64,000 nucleotides of DNA from Kaistella carnis (GCF_003860585.1 NZ_CP034159.1:2294001-2358000), one strand, 5' to 3'. Positions 1 to 10,119 are shown, counted from the first letter of the stretch. Notes: generated from the sequence alone by a model not told the origin. A program made the numbers and translations.

Positions 1-176
1 TTTTGAAATTATGAACCGAATGATTAGCCGTCCTGGCTGAACATAGTCCTATATTTTCCCGCTTTTGTACATCGATAAGCTAAACCATTGTATTCCTTCC
101 TCGAAAATTATTTCCCTTTTAAGATCAAGGATTCAAATTTGCCTAACGCCTAACGCCTAACGCCTAACGCCCGCTC
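1..176. other. Left-edge non-coding stretch with a 7-bp tandem repeat
   Basis: No convincing gene is seen. A plus-strand frame open from the window edge ends at a TGA near position 40 and could be the last 12 codons of an upstream gene, but its residues match nothing I recognise. Positions 142-169 hold four exact copies of the heptamer CCTAACG, just downstream of the rodA stop codon, at the end of the mre operon. No clear intrinsic terminator is visible here. Confidence 0.4.
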
Positions 177-1406
177 TTATACTAAACTGTTTCTATCCGC
201 ATAATTCAGCTTAAAAAAGATGAAAGTCATCATAGAAAAGGCCAGGAGAGAACTTCCGCCATAGCTAAAGAAAGGAAGCGGAATCCCAACTGTAGGGAAA
301 AGTCCCATGACCATTCCCAAATTAATGGTAAAGTGAATCATGAGTATGGAAGCGAAACAGTAGCCAAAGACCCGGTTAAAAGCGGACTTTTGTTTTTCAG
401 AGAGATAATAGATTCTTCCGATAAATACAGTGTAGCAAATAACGAGTAAGGCACTGCCCAAAAATCCCCATTCTTCACCTACTGTACAGAAAATATAATC
501 CGTGCTTTGCTCAGGCACGAATTTCCCCTGCGTAACTGATCCTTCACGATATCCTTTACCAAAAAATCCACCTGAACCAATGGCCGTTTTAGAATACAGC
601 AGATTGTAACCGGAAGTGTCGCGAAAAGCTTTTTCTCCTTTATATAAAACCTCGATTCTTTCTCTTTGGTGCTTCGGAAGTTTTTCTAAAATGGTTGGAG
701 CGCCATACGCCAATCCACAAAGCACCCCCACAATCCCTACGATTGCAGAAACGGACATAATATTCCAATGGATTCTATTTGAATTAATGAACAGAACAAA
801 ACTAGTTATTACTGCGATTGCGATGACAACATAAATAGGATCTACGGCCAAAGCCACCAGAAACACACCAGCGAAAATAAAACCTACACCAAAAAACCAA
901 CCCGATAATCCTTCTCTAAAGAGTGCAATAAAAAAGGCAATAAATACAAGAAGCGATCCCACATCGGGGATTAATAAAACCACAATACCCGGAATCCCAA
1001 TAATAGCAATGGAGGTCCAAAGCGACTTTTTATGTTTTAAATTGAAATCTGGTCCTGACACATAGTTGGCTAACATTAAGGCGGTACCAATTTTAGCAAA
1101 TTCGACCGGTTGCAAACTCACAGGTCCGAACTTATACCAGTTTTTCTGACCCAGAATTTCTGTACCAAAAGGAAATAGACCGATGAGCAAAAACAATCCT
1201 ACCAAATAAATAATTCCTGCCATATTCTCGAAGAATTTTGTTCTCATCATAAAAATGATCATTCCCACAAATACAGAAACACCCAGCCAGACCGCTTGTC
1301 GTATTCCACTTGCGGGTTCCACACTGTAAATATTAGCCACGGCAAACAGGCACAGTAAAAAATACAGTGATAATCCCAGTTTGTCAATTCCTTCCATCCA
1401 CTTCAT
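177..1406 (-). CDS. rodA: RodA, SEDS-family peptidoglycan glycosyltransferase
   Basis: RodA polymerises lipid II into glycan strands during side-wall elongation, working in the inner membrane with the class B penicillin-binding protein encoded just upstream. The 409-residue product has about ten hydrophobic segments and the FtsW/RodA/SpoVE signature near the C-terminus (GIPLPFFSYGGSSLLA, about residues 370-385). Length is normal for the family. The start codon overlaps the mrdA stop by one base (TAATG), which indicates translational coupling and fixes the start. It is the last gene of the mreBCD-mrdA-rodA operon. RodA is preferred over FtsW because of this elongasome context. Confidence 0.95.
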   Translation of the reverse strand: MKWMEGIDKLGLSLYFLLCLFAVANIYSVEPASGIRQAVWLGVSVFVGMIIFMMRTKFFENMAGIIYLVGLFLLIGLFPFGTEILGQKNWYKFGPVSLQPVEFAKIGTALMLANYVSGPDFNLKHKKSLWTSIAIIGIPGIVVLLIPDVGSLLVFIAFFIALFREGLSGWFFGVGFIFAGVFLVALAVDPIYVVIAIAVITSFVLFINSNRIHWNIMSVSAIVGIVGVLCGLAYGAPTILEKLPKHQRERIEVLYKGEKAFRDTSGYNLLYSKTAIGSGGFFGKGYREGSVTQGKFVPEQSTDYIFCTVGEEWGFLGSALLVICYTVFIGRIYYLSEKQKSAFNRVFGYCFASILMIHFTINLGMVMGLFPTVGIPLPFFSYGGSSLLAFSMMTFIFFKLNYADRNSLV

Positions 1407-3415
1407 TATTTTGTAGAATTTTTTATTTTAAGAAGAATGGAATCTCTTTTATACATCAATTGCGTTTTTTCACCGTCTTTGGCAGTTTTTAACTGAATAT
1501 TCAACTTTTCCAGATTAATTGAATCTTTACTTGGTTCCTTATAAAGTCCTTTTTTCTTGAGCTCGGCGTCCCATTGTCTTTTGTATTCAGGCATGAAACT
1601 CGCATTAACCATTTTTTTGTATAGATGTTGCCTTTTTAAATCTCCTGTAAGATATTTTTCTGCAATTACGGCGGCAGCTGGTCCCGCCCAGGTTGCTCCG
1701 AATCCCGCATGCTCCATTACGGCTGCGATTACAATTTTTGGATTATCTGCCGGCGCTGCCAACACAAAAATAGAATTATCTTTCCCCTGTGGAACTTGCG
1801 CAGTTCCCGTTTTTGCAAGCATGGTAAAGTCGTTTGATTTAAGAGATCTTGCCGTTCCATTTAAAACCACCGCTTCCATTCCTTTGATGATTGGACCAAA
1901 ATGCTTCGGGTCCACCAAAGTTTTATGTTTAACTTTAAATCGAGGATCTGGATTAGGCTTTCCGTCAATTGATTTTACAATATGTGGGGTATAATACCAA
2001 CCTTTATTTACAATGGCAGCTACAGCATTGGCCATTTGCAGCGGTGTTAACAAAACATCTCCTTGTCCCATTCCATTAAAGATAGAGCCATTCATCGTGT
2101 ATGCTGAAGTCCAGTCTTTTTTGCCACCGCTTCTCTTTTCGTAAAATTCCCCGGAAGGAATACGGCCTTTTGAACCTACAGCTAAATCATTATTAAGAAA
2201 TTCTCCCACGCCAAAACTGCTCATGATTTTCTTCCATTCGTTCACGCCCCGCGTCGGGTCTCCCGGATATTTATTCATAATCGCGATATAGGCGTAAGAA
2301 AAATAACAGTTACTTGAAACCTGAATGGCAGGAACCAAAGGATCTGCTCCACCGTGTCCTTTAATTCTTAAACCCCGATAATTAAAACCACCACCACAAG
2401 GGAAAACGGTATTTTCATCCATCACACCCATTTGCATGGCTGCTGCTGCGGTTAACAATTTAAATGTAGATCCGGGCGGATATGCCGCTTGAAGCGATCG
2501 GTCGAAAGTAGGACGGTTGTTATAAACCGTATCCATTTGTAAACGATAAAGATTTTTGGTTTTTTCCGGACCGGAGAAAAGATTAGGATCAATATCCGGA
2601 CCTGTTGCTAAAACCAGTATTTCTCCGTTGGAAGGATCGATTGCAACTATGGCGCCTTGTTTATTCACCATCATTTCTTCAGCCATTCGCTGCAGATCAT
2701 AGTCGATGGTCAAAGTAATATCTTTTCCCGTAACCACATCTTTATCTAATGTTCCATTCTTGTAAGGACCAATATTTCTTAAACGAATGTCTTTCTGAAT
2801 GTATTGAATTCCCTTTTCGCCCCGTAATTCCTTTTCATACGACTTTTCAATTCCTGTTTTACCTATGAAATCTCCCGGCAGATAGTAGACCGAGTCTTTT
2901 TTTATGTCACGGTCATTCACCTCATTCGTATAGCCAAGCAAATTACCTGAAGTTGAAACTTCGTATTGACGTTGCGGTCTGGAAACAATGTTAAAGGCTG
3001 GATATTTAAAAATAATTTCCTGTATTCTGGCGATTTCTTCCCGACTTAGATTTTTCATGAAAGTCATTGGAGTCAGCTTCGAATAATATTTTTCAGCTTT
3101 AATGGCGTTGATGGTTTTAATAAAATCGCTTTTCTGAATTTTAACCAAATTACAGAAATCCAAAGTATCGAAATCAGGCTTCATCAATGCTTCCGTAAAA
3201 GAGATTTCATAAGCAGGCTGATTTCCTACCAAGATAACTCCGTTCCGGTCAAAGATGACTCCGCGCTGTGGAATAATATATTCTGTTTTAATCGATGTAT
3301 TTGCTGCATTCAAAGCATATCGGTCTGTAAATAGCTGCAAATAAGCAAGCCTTGCCACAAATATGATAGCAATTACAGAGATAAAAACGGTGATTTTTAA
3401 AAATTGTGGTTTCAA
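1406..3415 (-). CDS. mrdA: Penicillin-binding protein 2 (elongation transpeptidase)
   Basis: This is the transpeptidase that cross-links new peptidoglycan in the elongasome, partnered with RodA. The 669-residue protein has one N-terminal membrane helix (about residues 8-28), a dimerisation/pedestal domain, and a transpeptidase domain with all three catalytic motifs: STFK (316-319, nucleophile Ser316), SSN (367-369) and KTGT (535-538). The last ~60 residues form a charged tail beyond the KTGT region. The start ATG overlaps the mreD stop (ATGA), and its own stop overlaps the rodA start, so all three genes are translationally coupled. Confidence 0.96.
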   Translation of the reverse strand: MKPQFLKITVFISVIAIIFVARLAYLQLFTDRYALNAANTSIKTEYIIPQRGVIFDRNGVILVGNQPAYEISFTEALMKPDFDTLDFCNLVKIQKSDFIKTINAIKAEKYYSKLTPMTFMKNLSREEIARIQEIIFKYPAFNIVSRPQRQYEVSTSGNLLGYTNEVNDRDIKKDSVYYLPGDFIGKTGIEKSYEKELRGEKGIQYIQKDIRLRNIGPYKNGTLDKDVVTGKDITLTIDYDLQRMAEEMMVNKQGAIVAIDPSNGEILVLATGPDIDPNLFSGPEKTKNLYRLQMDTVYNNRPTFDRSLQAAYPPGSTFKLLTAAAAMQMGVMDENTVFPCGGGFNYRGLRIKGHGGADPLVPAIQVSSNCYFSYAYIAIMNKYPGDPTRGVNEWKKIMSSFGVGEFLNNDLAVGSKGRIPSGEFYEKRSGGKKDWTSAYTMNGSIFNGMGQGDVLLTPLQMANAVAAIVNKGWYYTPHIVKSIDGKPNPDPRFKVKHKTLVDPKHFGPIIKGMEAVVLNGTARSLKSNDFTMLAKTGTAQVPQGKDNSIFVLAAPADNPKIVIAAVMEHAGFGATWAGPAAAVIAEKYLTGDLKRQHLYKKMVNASFMPEYKRQWDAELKKKGLYKEPSKDSINLEKLNIQLKTAKDGEKTQLMYKRDSILLKIKNSTK

Positions 3416-3918
3416 ACTTTTTGTTTGATTTTAAATGCCAGTGCGTATATGATGATAAATACAAATGAAATGGCACTCGTTGCCAAAACATTCAGAAAGA
3501 TATCAAAGAATCTGCTAAATTTAAAGATTTCAATAAATTGTACCAGCAATTGGTGAATAAAAATACTCATCGAGATAAAGAGCAGAAACTGGCTCCATTG
3601 TAACGATTGGAAAGAAAAGAAATCCGTAGAAGTATCTGTAGAAGTACGGAATATTAAGGTTCTAAAATAAGCGATTATGGTTGTCGCAAATGCATTAATT
3701 CCCCAGGTGTACAGAAACGCATCAATACCCAAACCTAAAATAAAACTTAAGAGCAGAAACTGATATTTGTTTCTGAAAAATGGGTAAAACATGACAAATA
3801 CAGGATAAATTACAGGAGTATATTTACCGAAAAGCGTAATACGATTCAAAACAAAAATCTGTAATGCGATGAGCAAAACAATGATCAAGATATCTGTAAA
3901 AAGGGTTCTACTTATCAT
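3412..3918 (-). CDS. mreD: MreD, rod-shape membrane protein
   Basis: MreD is a small integral membrane component of the elongasome that links MreC and MreB. The 168-residue product is almost entirely hydrophobic, with five or six predicted membrane helices. MreD proteins are poorly conserved in sequence, so the assignment rests on size, topology and its fixed position between mreC and mrdA. Its ends overlap both neighbours by 4 bp (ATGA junctions). Confidence 0.85.
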   Translation of the reverse strand: MISRTLFTDILIIVLLIALQIFVLNRITLFGKYTPVIYPVFVMFYPFFRNKYQFLLLSFILGLGIDAFLYTWGINAFATTIIAYFRTLIFRTSTDTSTDFFSFQSLQWSQFLLFISMSIFIHQLLVQFIEIFKFSRFFDIFLNVLATSAISFVFIIIYALAFKIKQKV

Positions 3919-4766
3919 TTCTCTCTTTTTATGGTCGCTTGTAAGGTATCTTCGATTTTAGAAACTTCTGCTTTCTTAAGATTTTTAACCACAAAAATTT
4001 TACTTAAGTTTCCTATCTTTTCACTGAGTTCTACCGAAATATCCCAGAATCCAGTCTTACTGTCGACCTCATAGCCTGCGACTTTACCAATCATCACGCC
4101 TTGCGGAAAAATGGCCGATTTGCCGTCAGTTACGATAGTATCGCCAATTTTTATGGAAACGTACTTTGGAATATCCGCCAAATGCATCACGCGGGAATCA
4201 GTCCCCGGCCAGGTTAGTGTACCGAAATACCCGGAGCTTTTCAGCGAGGCGTTGATCTTAATTTTATTAACACTTAAAATGGATTGAACGAGCGCATACG
4301 AATCTGTTGTATTGATTACGATTCCGGCAATTCCCGTGGGTGCCATTACTCCCATCTTCGGAAAAACACCATCTCGTTTTCCCCGGTTGATGGTGAAATA
4401 ATTATCCTTTCTATTGATACTGTTGTATACTATATCACCATCCACAAAAGTATAGATCTGGCCACCTCCAATCGTGTCATGAACTTTTCTAAATTCAGGA
4501 TGAGAACCGGCCTTTTTGCCGTAAAGTTGCTCCATAAGGGCTTTATTCTGAGAAACCAACTGATCATTGGTCTGCTTTAGTTTCAAATAAGAGGCGCCTT
4601 CGTCAATATATCCTGAAACCCAAGAATTAAAGGCTGCAGACTGTCCCGCAATCCACGACTGTTGCATTGAATTTCTACTGAAAATCAATACCAAAGCTAT
4701 GAGTTGCAGAAATATAAAGAACACAAATAAACCGTTCTTTGAAAATAACCTCAGCAAAAATCCCAT
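3915..4766 (-). CDS. mreC: MreC, elongasome scaffold
   Basis: MreC is a bitopic periplasmic scaffold that activates PBP2/RodA. The 283-residue protein has an N-terminal membrane helix (about residues 10-30), a short coiled-coil stretch (about 55-80, with KLKQTNDQLVSQNKALMEQL) and the beta-rich MreC domain with the characteristic VSIKIGDTIVTDG and FPQGVMIGKV segments. The C-terminal ~25 residues are charged and variable. The stop overlaps the mreD start by 4 bp; mreB ends 24 bp upstream. Confidence 0.93.
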   Translation of the reverse strand: MGFLLRLFSKNGLFVFFIFLQLIALVLIFSRNSMQQSWIAGQSAAFNSWVSGYIDEGASYLKLKQTNDQLVSQNKALMEQLYGKKAGSHPEFRKVHDTIGGGQIYTFVDGDIVYNSINRKDNYFTINRGKRDGVFPKMGVMAPTGIAGIVINTTDSYALVQSILSVNKIKINASLKSSGYFGTLTWPGTDSRVMHLADIPKYVSIKIGDTIVTDGKSAIFPQGVMIGKVAGYEVDSKTGFWDISVELSEKIGNLSKIFVVKNLKKAEVSKIEDTLQATIKREK

Positions 4767-4790
4767 TCGATAGTTTCGTGAAAGTTAAAA

Positions 4791-5816
4791 TTATTTAATG
4801 AGGAAGTTGAACTTATCCATGTTTTTCAAAGCAATACCTGTCCCACGAACAACTGCTCTTAGTGGATCTTCTGCTACAAAAACCGGAAGTCCTGTTTTCT
4901 TATGAAGTCGATCGCCAAGTCCTCTTAGCAAAGCGCCACCACCAGCAAGATAGATTCCTGTTTTGTAAATGTCAGCTGCCAATTCCGGAGGAGTTAACGA
5001 AAGGGTTTCCATTACCGCATCTTCTATTCTGATAATTGATTTATCCAAAGCGCGGGCAATTTCTTTGTAGTTTACCATAATTTCTTTTGGCTTACCCGTA
5101 ATTAAATCACGCCCTTGTACCGGAATATCTTCAATGTCAACATCAAGATCTTCTACGGCAGAACCTACTTCGATTTTTACTCTCTCCGCAGTTCTTTCCC
5201 CAATGTATAAGTTGTGATGTGTTCTTAAGTAATAGGCAATGTCATTTGTGAAGACATCACCTGCAATTTTTACAGATTTGTCGCACACAATTCCTCCCAA
5301 AGCAACTACGGCGATTTCTGTAGTACCACCACCTATGTCGATGATCATGTTACCTTCAGGTTTTTGTACATCAATTCCAACCCCTATTGCAGCAGCCATT
5401 GGTTCGTAAATCAAACGAACTTCTTTTGCGTTAACCTTTTGAGCAGAATCTCTTACGGCTCTTTTTTCCACCTCGGTAATACCGGATGGAATACAGATTA
5501 CAATTTTTAAAGTTGGCTGGAAAAGTTTTCCTTTGATCCCCGGAATTTGTTTGATGAATTCCTTAATCATGTGCTCAGATGCATGAAAATCAGCAATTAC
5601 GCCATCTTTCAAAGGTCTGATTGTTTTTATGTCCTCATGGGTTTTACCCTGCATGTGTTTGGCTTTTTCACCCACTGCAATTGGCTTTCCTGTAGAACGT
5701 TCTATCGCTACGATTGATGGTTGATCAATGACGATTTTATTATTGTGTATGATAAGTGTGTTCGCTGTTCCTAAATCAATCGCAATATCCTGCGTGAACA
5801 TATCAAATAACCCCAT
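4791..5816 (-). CDS. mreB: MreB, actin-like cell-shape protein
   Basis: MreB is a bacterial actin that forms membrane-associated filaments directing side-wall synthesis. The 341-residue product has the actin-fold phosphate loops (IDLGTANTLI near residue 13 and IDIGGGTTEIAV near 160) and the adenosine motif AGGGALLRG near 290. Length is typical. It is the first gene of the shape operon. A flavobacterial -7 box and a 17-bp palindrome lie directly upstream. Confidence 0.97.
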   Translation of the reverse strand: MGLFDMFTQDIAIDLGTANTLIIHNNKIVIDQPSIVAIERSTGKPIAVGEKAKHMQGKTHEDIKTIRPLKDGVIADFHASEHMIKEFIKQIPGIKGKLFQPTLKIVICIPSGITEVEKRAVRDSAQKVNAKEVRLIYEPMAAAIGVGIDVQKPEGNMIIDIGGGTTEIAVVALGGIVCDKSVKIAGDVFTNDIAYYLRTHHNLYIGERTAERVKIEVGSAVEDLDVDIEDIPVQGRDLITGKPKEIMVNYKEIARALDKSIIRIEDAVMETLSLTPPELAADIYKTGIYLAGGGALLRGLGDRLHKKTGLPVFVAEDPLRAVVRGTGIALKNMDKFNFLIK

Positions 5817-5840
5817 TTTATGCTAATTTTTTAAAGTGTA

Positions 5841-5869
5841 CAAAGATATAAATTTAGAACCGTTCTAAA
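5841..5869 (-). promoter_or_regulatory. Promoter of the mre operon with an embedded palindrome
   Basis: Read on the minus strand, TATCTTTG (5841-5848) matches the Bacteroidota -7 box TAnnTTTG and lies 25 bp before the mreB start. Directly upstream, in the place of the spacer between the -33 and -7 elements, is a perfect odd-centred palindrome TTTAGAACCGTTCTAAA (5853-5869). A repressor bound here would block sigma-factor access. The -33 element is only a T-run rather than TTG. Confidence 0.55.
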
Positions 5870-6049
5870 AATTAGATTGCCACTATTTTTGGTTAAAATT
5901 TTATTAAAATTCCTAATTATTCTCTCATAACTTTTTAATTGTTAAAATATTTCATTATTAATGTAAATTTAGAAACCACTAAAGCTACATCATTGATTTT
6001 GATGATAATCTTCATATATTAGAAGCTTCACCAAGTCAATTTAAAATCT

Positions 6050-6057
6050 TAAATTTG
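6050..6057 (+). promoter_or_regulatory. -7 box of the hem operon promoter
   Basis: TAAATTTG matches the TAnnTTTG consensus of the main sigma factor in Bacteroidota and lies 10 bp before the hemA ATG. No good TTG -33 element is seen at the expected distance. Confidence 0.45.
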
Positions 6058-6067
6058 CGGTTGGTCT

Positions 6068-7342
6068 ATGATTAAGGATACGAACATTCACAAAACGAGT
6101 AATTTCGCCGTTCTCAGCATCAGTTTTGAAAAAGCAGATGCCGAAACACGGGGAAAATTTGCCTTTTTTGATGACAATGTAAAACTTTTTGTTAACCAAA
6201 TTCATGATTTGAATTTGGGAGATGCTTTTGTGGTTTCTACCTGCAACCGTACAGAAATTTATACCACAACTCAAAATTATCTCTTAATAGCGGAATTATA
6301 CTGTAAAATTGTGGGCGTAAGTCTTACAGATTTCATGCAGTATGTGAATATTTTAAAACATGAGGAGGCCCTGAATCATCTGTTCCGCGTTGCGGCAGGT
6401 TTAGAAAGTCAGATTATCGGAGACTTCGAAATCATTGGTCAGATCAAAAATGCCTATCACCGTTTCAGAAAAGAAAAAAGATATTCAAATCCATTTATGG
6501 AGCGCGCCATCAACTCCGCGATTCAAATCTCGAAAAGAATTAAGAATGAGACCGGAATATCAAACGGTGCCGCGTCGGTTTCTTATGCAGCAGTTCACTA
6601 TATTTTAAAAAATCAGGTTCAAATTTCAGATAAAAATATCCTTTTATTAGGCGTTGGTGAAATTGGCCAGAATACGGTAGAAAATCTGGTGAAGCATGTT
6701 TACAAACCCAAAGTGAAAATTGCAAACCGTTCTTCCGACAAAGCAGAGAAGATCGCCGAAAAGTATAAAATTCCCTATATTGAATTTGATGAGTTCCAGG
6801 AGGAATTGAGCAAAACAGATATTTTAATCGTCGCTACTGGAGCACAGCATCCCATTATCAACAAAACTCATTTTCCGAATGGAAAGGAAACTTTGGTAAT
6901 TGATTTGTCCATTCCAAACAACGTAGAGAAGAATATTACCGAAAACACCAATGTAAATTTGGTTGATGTTGATCAGCTTTCGCTTCACATTAACGAAACA
7001 ATGATGCAGCGTCAAAAGGAAATTCCCAAAGCGGAAGAAATCATCAAAGAGATGACGAAAGATTTCCTGGAATGGGAGAAAAAACGCAAACTGGCACCGA
7101 ACATTCATCATTTCAAAGCCGTATTGAAAAATATGGAGCGTAACGAAATGCATAATATTCACAAGAAACATAAGTATGTAGATGTGAATGATATGAAACT
7201 TTCTGATAAAATGATTCAGAAAATTACCAACCGTTTCGCAAAATATATTATCGATAATCCCTGGAAAGCAGAGGAGATTAGCAAATTAATGCATGAAATT
7301 TTAGTAGAACAACCAAATAATGAGTTCAATGAGAAGCATTAA
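6068..7342 (+). CDS. hemA: Glutamyl-tRNA reductase
   Basis: HemA reduces glutamyl-tRNA(Glu) to glutamate-1-semialdehyde, the first committed step of C5-pathway tetrapyrrole synthesis. The 424-residue protein carries the catalytic-cysteine motif STCNRTE (Cys59), an NADPH-binding segment (LLLGVGEIGQNT, about residue 193 on) and a C-terminal helical dimerisation domain. Length is typical. The stop overlaps the start of hemC. It is the head of a hemA-C-D-E operon, and no hemL lies in this window. Confidence 0.96.
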   Translation: MIKDTNIHKTSNFAVLSISFEKADAETRGKFAFFDDNVKLFVNQIHDLNLGDAFVVSTCNRTEIYTTTQNYLLIAELYCKIVGVSLTDFMQYVNILKHEEALNHLFRVAAGLESQIIGDFEIIGQIKNAYHRFRKEKRYSNPFMERAINSAIQISKRIKNETGISNGAASVSYAAVHYILKNQVQISDKNILLLGVGEIGQNTVENLVKHVYKPKVKIANRSSDKAEKIAEKYKIPYIEFDEFQEELSKTDILIVATGAQHPIINKTHFPNGKETLVIDLSIPNNVEKNITENTNVNLVDVDQLSLHINETMMQRQKEIPKAEEIIKEMTKDFLEWEKKRKLAPNIHHFKAVLKNMERNEMHNIHKKHKYVDVNDMKLSDKMIQKITNRFAKYIIDNPWKAEEISKLMHEILVEQPNNEFNEKH

Positions 7343-8243
7343 AATAGGTACGAGAAACTCACCACTCGCCTTATGGCAAGCCAGGGAAGTAGCCCGAAAT
7401 TTGCAAAACAGAAATTATAAAACCGACATTACCCCGATCGTTTCTTCAGGAGATAAAAATCTGACAGAACCGCTTTATGCCATGGGAATCACCGGTATTT
7501 TCACTAAAGATTTAGATATTGCCTTACTCAACAAACAAGTTGATATCGCGGTGCATTCTTTAAAAGATATACCAACACAATTACCAAAAAATATTGAGAT
7601 CATTGCCGTGCTTAAACGTGATTATCCGCAAGATGTTTTGGTTCGCAGTGCAGGTGCTAAAAATAAAGAACTTCATGATTTAAAAATTGCGACGAGCAGT
7701 TTAAGAAGACGTGCTTTCTGGGCAAAAACGTATCCAGACACGCAATTTTTCGATATTCGCGGTAATGTACAAACACGGTTACAAAAACTCGAAGATCAGG
7801 AATTCGATGCGACTTTGTTTTCGTTGGCAGCCATTGAAAGAATGGGTTTACCTGTTGAATACGAACATCTTTCGATGATGATTTCTGCGCCAGCTCAAGG
7901 CGTTGTCGCGGTTTGCGGAAGATCTGATGATGAGGAAATTATAGAGTTGTTTAAAGAAGTTGATCATCGGGATACCAGAATATGCATTGATATTGAAAGA
8001 AATTTTCTTCAAACTTTAGAAGGAGGTTGTACTGCCCCAATTGGCGCTTTTGCAGAGATTAATGAAGAAGACGAAGTGCGTTTTATCGGAAGATTATGTT
8101 CATTGGATGGGAAGAACTGCATCGAAACCGACGAGATTTTTAAGTGGAACGAACATGAGAACTTCGGAGAAGCAATGGCGGAAAAAGTCTTAGAGAACGG
8201 CGGCAGAGAATTGATGGAAGAGATTAAAAGCCAGATCTCCTAA
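7320..8243 (+). CDS. hemC: Porphobilinogen deaminase (hydroxymethylbilane synthase)
   Basis: HemC condenses four porphobilinogen units into hydroxymethylbilane. The 307-residue protein begins with the family signature IGTRNSPLALWQA and has the dipyrromethane-cofactor cysteine in LEGGCTAPIGAF (about residue 238). Two starts are possible: the ATG at 7320 or the in-frame ATG three codons later (7329). Both overlap the end of hemA by about 5 codons, implying coupled translation. Confidence 0.96.
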   Translation: MSSMRSIKIGTRNSPLALWQAREVARNLQNRNYKTDITPIVSSGDKNLTEPLYAMGITGIFTKDLDIALLNKQVDIAVHSLKDIPTQLPKNIEIIAVLKRDYPQDVLVRSAGAKNKELHDLKIATSSLRRRAFWAKTYPDTQFFDIRGNVQTRLQKLEDQEFDATLFSLAAIERMGLPVEYEHLSMMISAPAQGVVAVCGRSDDEEIIELFKEVDHRDTRICIDIERNFLQTLEGGCTAPIGAFAEINEEDEVRFIGRLCSLDGKNCIETDEIFKWNEHENFGEAMAEKVLENGGRELMEEIKSQIS

Positions 8244-8281
8244 GCAGCAATAGTGTAGTATTTACGGATTATTTATTTTTA

Positions 8282-8956
8282 ATGAAAATTCTTTTTACAA
8301 AAAAACTTGACCAAAATGAGGTGGCAACACAGTTAGGAGCTGGGTTTCATCCTTCTTTTTTAGAAGTCATCAAGATCAACTTTCTACAGATTCCCTCGTT
8401 TCCTTTAAAGAGTCAATCCTTGATTTTTACGAGCGTTAATGGAGTAGAAGCCTTCTTTAAAAATGGTTTTAAACCTCAGGATAATTTTGCAGAAAGAAAT
8501 TTTAACAAAATTTACTGTGTTGGTAAAAAGACCAAAATCCAGTTGCGTAAACACGGCTTCGGCGTTTTCAAAATGAAGAAAAACGCGAAGGAACTTTCGG
8601 AATTCATTATTGAAAATTGTGGCAAAGAAAAGTTCATTCATTTTTGTGGCAACCTGGCCTTGGACATTCTTCAGGAAAAATTACCCCTTCAAAATATTGG
8701 CTATAAAAAAGTAGTCGTGTACGAAACCGAACTGATCTATCCGAAAGTGGAAGAGGAATTCGATGCCATCGCATTTTTCTCTCCAAGCGGTGTACGTAGT
8801 TTTGTAGCAAATAATCCCTTGAATTTTAAACAGATTTTTGCCATCGGAGAAACTACAGCTTCCGAAGTGATGAAGCATACTTCACAAAAAATATTTATAG
8901 GCAAAGACAATGATTTAAGTGCTTTGCTCAAACTCATAAAACAGGAAGGCAAATAA
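8282..8956 (+). CDS. hemD: Uroporphyrinogen-III synthase
   Basis: HemD closes and inverts ring D of hydroxymethylbilane to form uroporphyrinogen III. The family is very divergent. The 224-residue length, the segments [13 protein letters not shown] (about 47-59) and [12 protein letters not shown] (about 160-172), and a position between hemC and hemE together support the call. It starts 38 bp after hemC. Confidence 0.85.
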   Translation: MKILFTKKLDQNEVATQLGAGFHPSFLEVIKINFLQIPSFPLKSQSLIFTSVNGVEAFFKNGFKPQDNFAERNFNKIYCVGKKTKIQLRKHGFGVFKMKKNAKELSEFIIENCGKEKFIHFCGNLALDILQEKLPLQNIGYKKVVVYETELIYPKVEEEFDAIAFFSPSGVRSFVANNPLNFKQIFAIGETTASEVMKHTSQKIFIGKDNDLSALLKLIKQEGK

Positions 8957-9002
8957 AGCTTCCTATATATTAGGACTCAGATCCGGAATTTATTTTAAGA
9001 TT

Positions 9003-10031
9003 ATGATTAAAAATGATTTATATCTAAAGGCATTAAGAGGTGAAACGGTAGAACGTCCACCAGTATGGATGATGCGACAGGCCGGAAGATTTTTGCCAGA
9101 ATTTCGTGCCATGCGTGATGATTATGATTTCTTCACCAGATGTCGTACCCCGGAACTGGCGTCGGAAATTACCATGATGCCGATTCGCAGATATCCTTTG
9201 GATGCCGCGATATTGTTCTCTGATATTTTAGTTGTTCCGCAAGCCATGGGAATGGACTTCGAGATGAGAGAAGGCATTGGACCTTGGTTAGAAAATCCGA
9301 TCCGTACTTTAGAAGCTGTTCAAAACATTGAAGTTCCTGATGTTAATGATACTTTAGGGTATGTTTTCGATGCAATTGAAATGACGCTTCATAAATTAGA
9401 TAACGATATTCCACTTATTGGTTTTGCCGGTTCACCTTGGACAATCCTTTGCTATTGCGTTGAAGGGAAAGGATCAAAAGCTTGGGATGTTGCAAAAAGT
9501 TTCTGTTTTAGAAATCCAGAAGCGGCCCATTTATTATTACAGAAAATAACTGATACTACCATTGCGTATCTGAAAAGGAAAGTGGAGAAAGGCGTTTCTG
9601 CAGTGCAGATTTTTGATTCTTGGGGTGGTTCTTTATCACCGGATGATTATCAAATTTTCTCCTGGCCATATATTAATCAAATTGTTGAAGCATTAAGTCC
9701 TTTAACTCATGTGATTGCTTTCGGTAAAGGTTGTTGGTTTGCTCTAGAAGAAATGACTTTATCAAAAGTTTCGGCTTTAGGAGTTGACTGGACGATCAGA
9801 CCGGAGTTGGCGAGAACGTTAACCAATCACACCATGACATTACAGGGGAATTTTGATCCAAACAGATTGAACTCTTCTCCTGAAACCATAAAGAAAATGG
9901 TGAATGAAATGATCAACCGTTTTGGCAAAGACCGCTATATTGCAAATCTGGGACACGGAATTTTACCCAATATTCCTCTGGAAAATGCAGAAGCATTTAT
10001 TAGAGCTGTAGTCGACTGGAAACCGAACTAA
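9003..10031 (+). CDS. hemE: Uroporphyrinogen decarboxylase
   Basis: HemE decarboxylates the four acetate side chains of uroporphyrinogen III to give coproporphyrinogen III. The 342-residue protein contains the N-terminal signature [16 protein letters not shown] (about residues 19-34) with the substrate-binding arginines, and the conserved GNFDP and LGHGI segments near the C-terminus. It is the last gene of the operon and is followed by a strong intrinsic terminator. Confidence 0.97.
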   Translation: MIKNDLYLKALRGETVERPPVWMMRQAGRFLPEFRAMRDDYDFFTRCRTPELASEITMMPIRRYPLDAAILFSDILVVPQAMGMDFEMREGIGPWLENPIRTLEAVQNIEVPDVNDTLGYVFDAIEMTLHKLDNDIPLIGFAGSPWTILCYCVEGKGSKAWDVAKSFCFRNPEAAHLLLQKITDTTIAYLKRKVEKGVSAVQIFDSWGGSLSPDDYQIFSWPYINQIVEALSPLTHVIAFGKGCWFALEEMTLSKVSALGVDWTIRPELARTLTNHTMTLQGNFDPNRLNSSPETIKKMVNEMINRFGKDRYIANLGHGILPNIPLENAEAFIRAVVDWKPN

Positions 10032-10054
10032 AGGTTTGAGCTTAAAATATCTAG

Positions 10055-10085
10055 AAGAACGTTTCACATGAAACGTTCTTTTTTA
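10055..10085 (+). terminator. Intrinsic terminator of the hem operon
   Basis: A perfect 10-bp stem (AGAACGTTTC / GAAACGTTCT) with a 4-base loop is followed by a T-run. It lies 25 bp after the hemE stop and probably also serves the convergent minus-strand remnant. Confidence 0.9.
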
Positions 10086-10119
10086 TTATTGATAATTTTC
10101 TATTTCATAAACAACAAGT

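Noticed and set aside
142..169. CRISPR array
   Set aside because: The four units are only 7 bp long and directly adjoining, with no spacers; no cas gene is present in the window.
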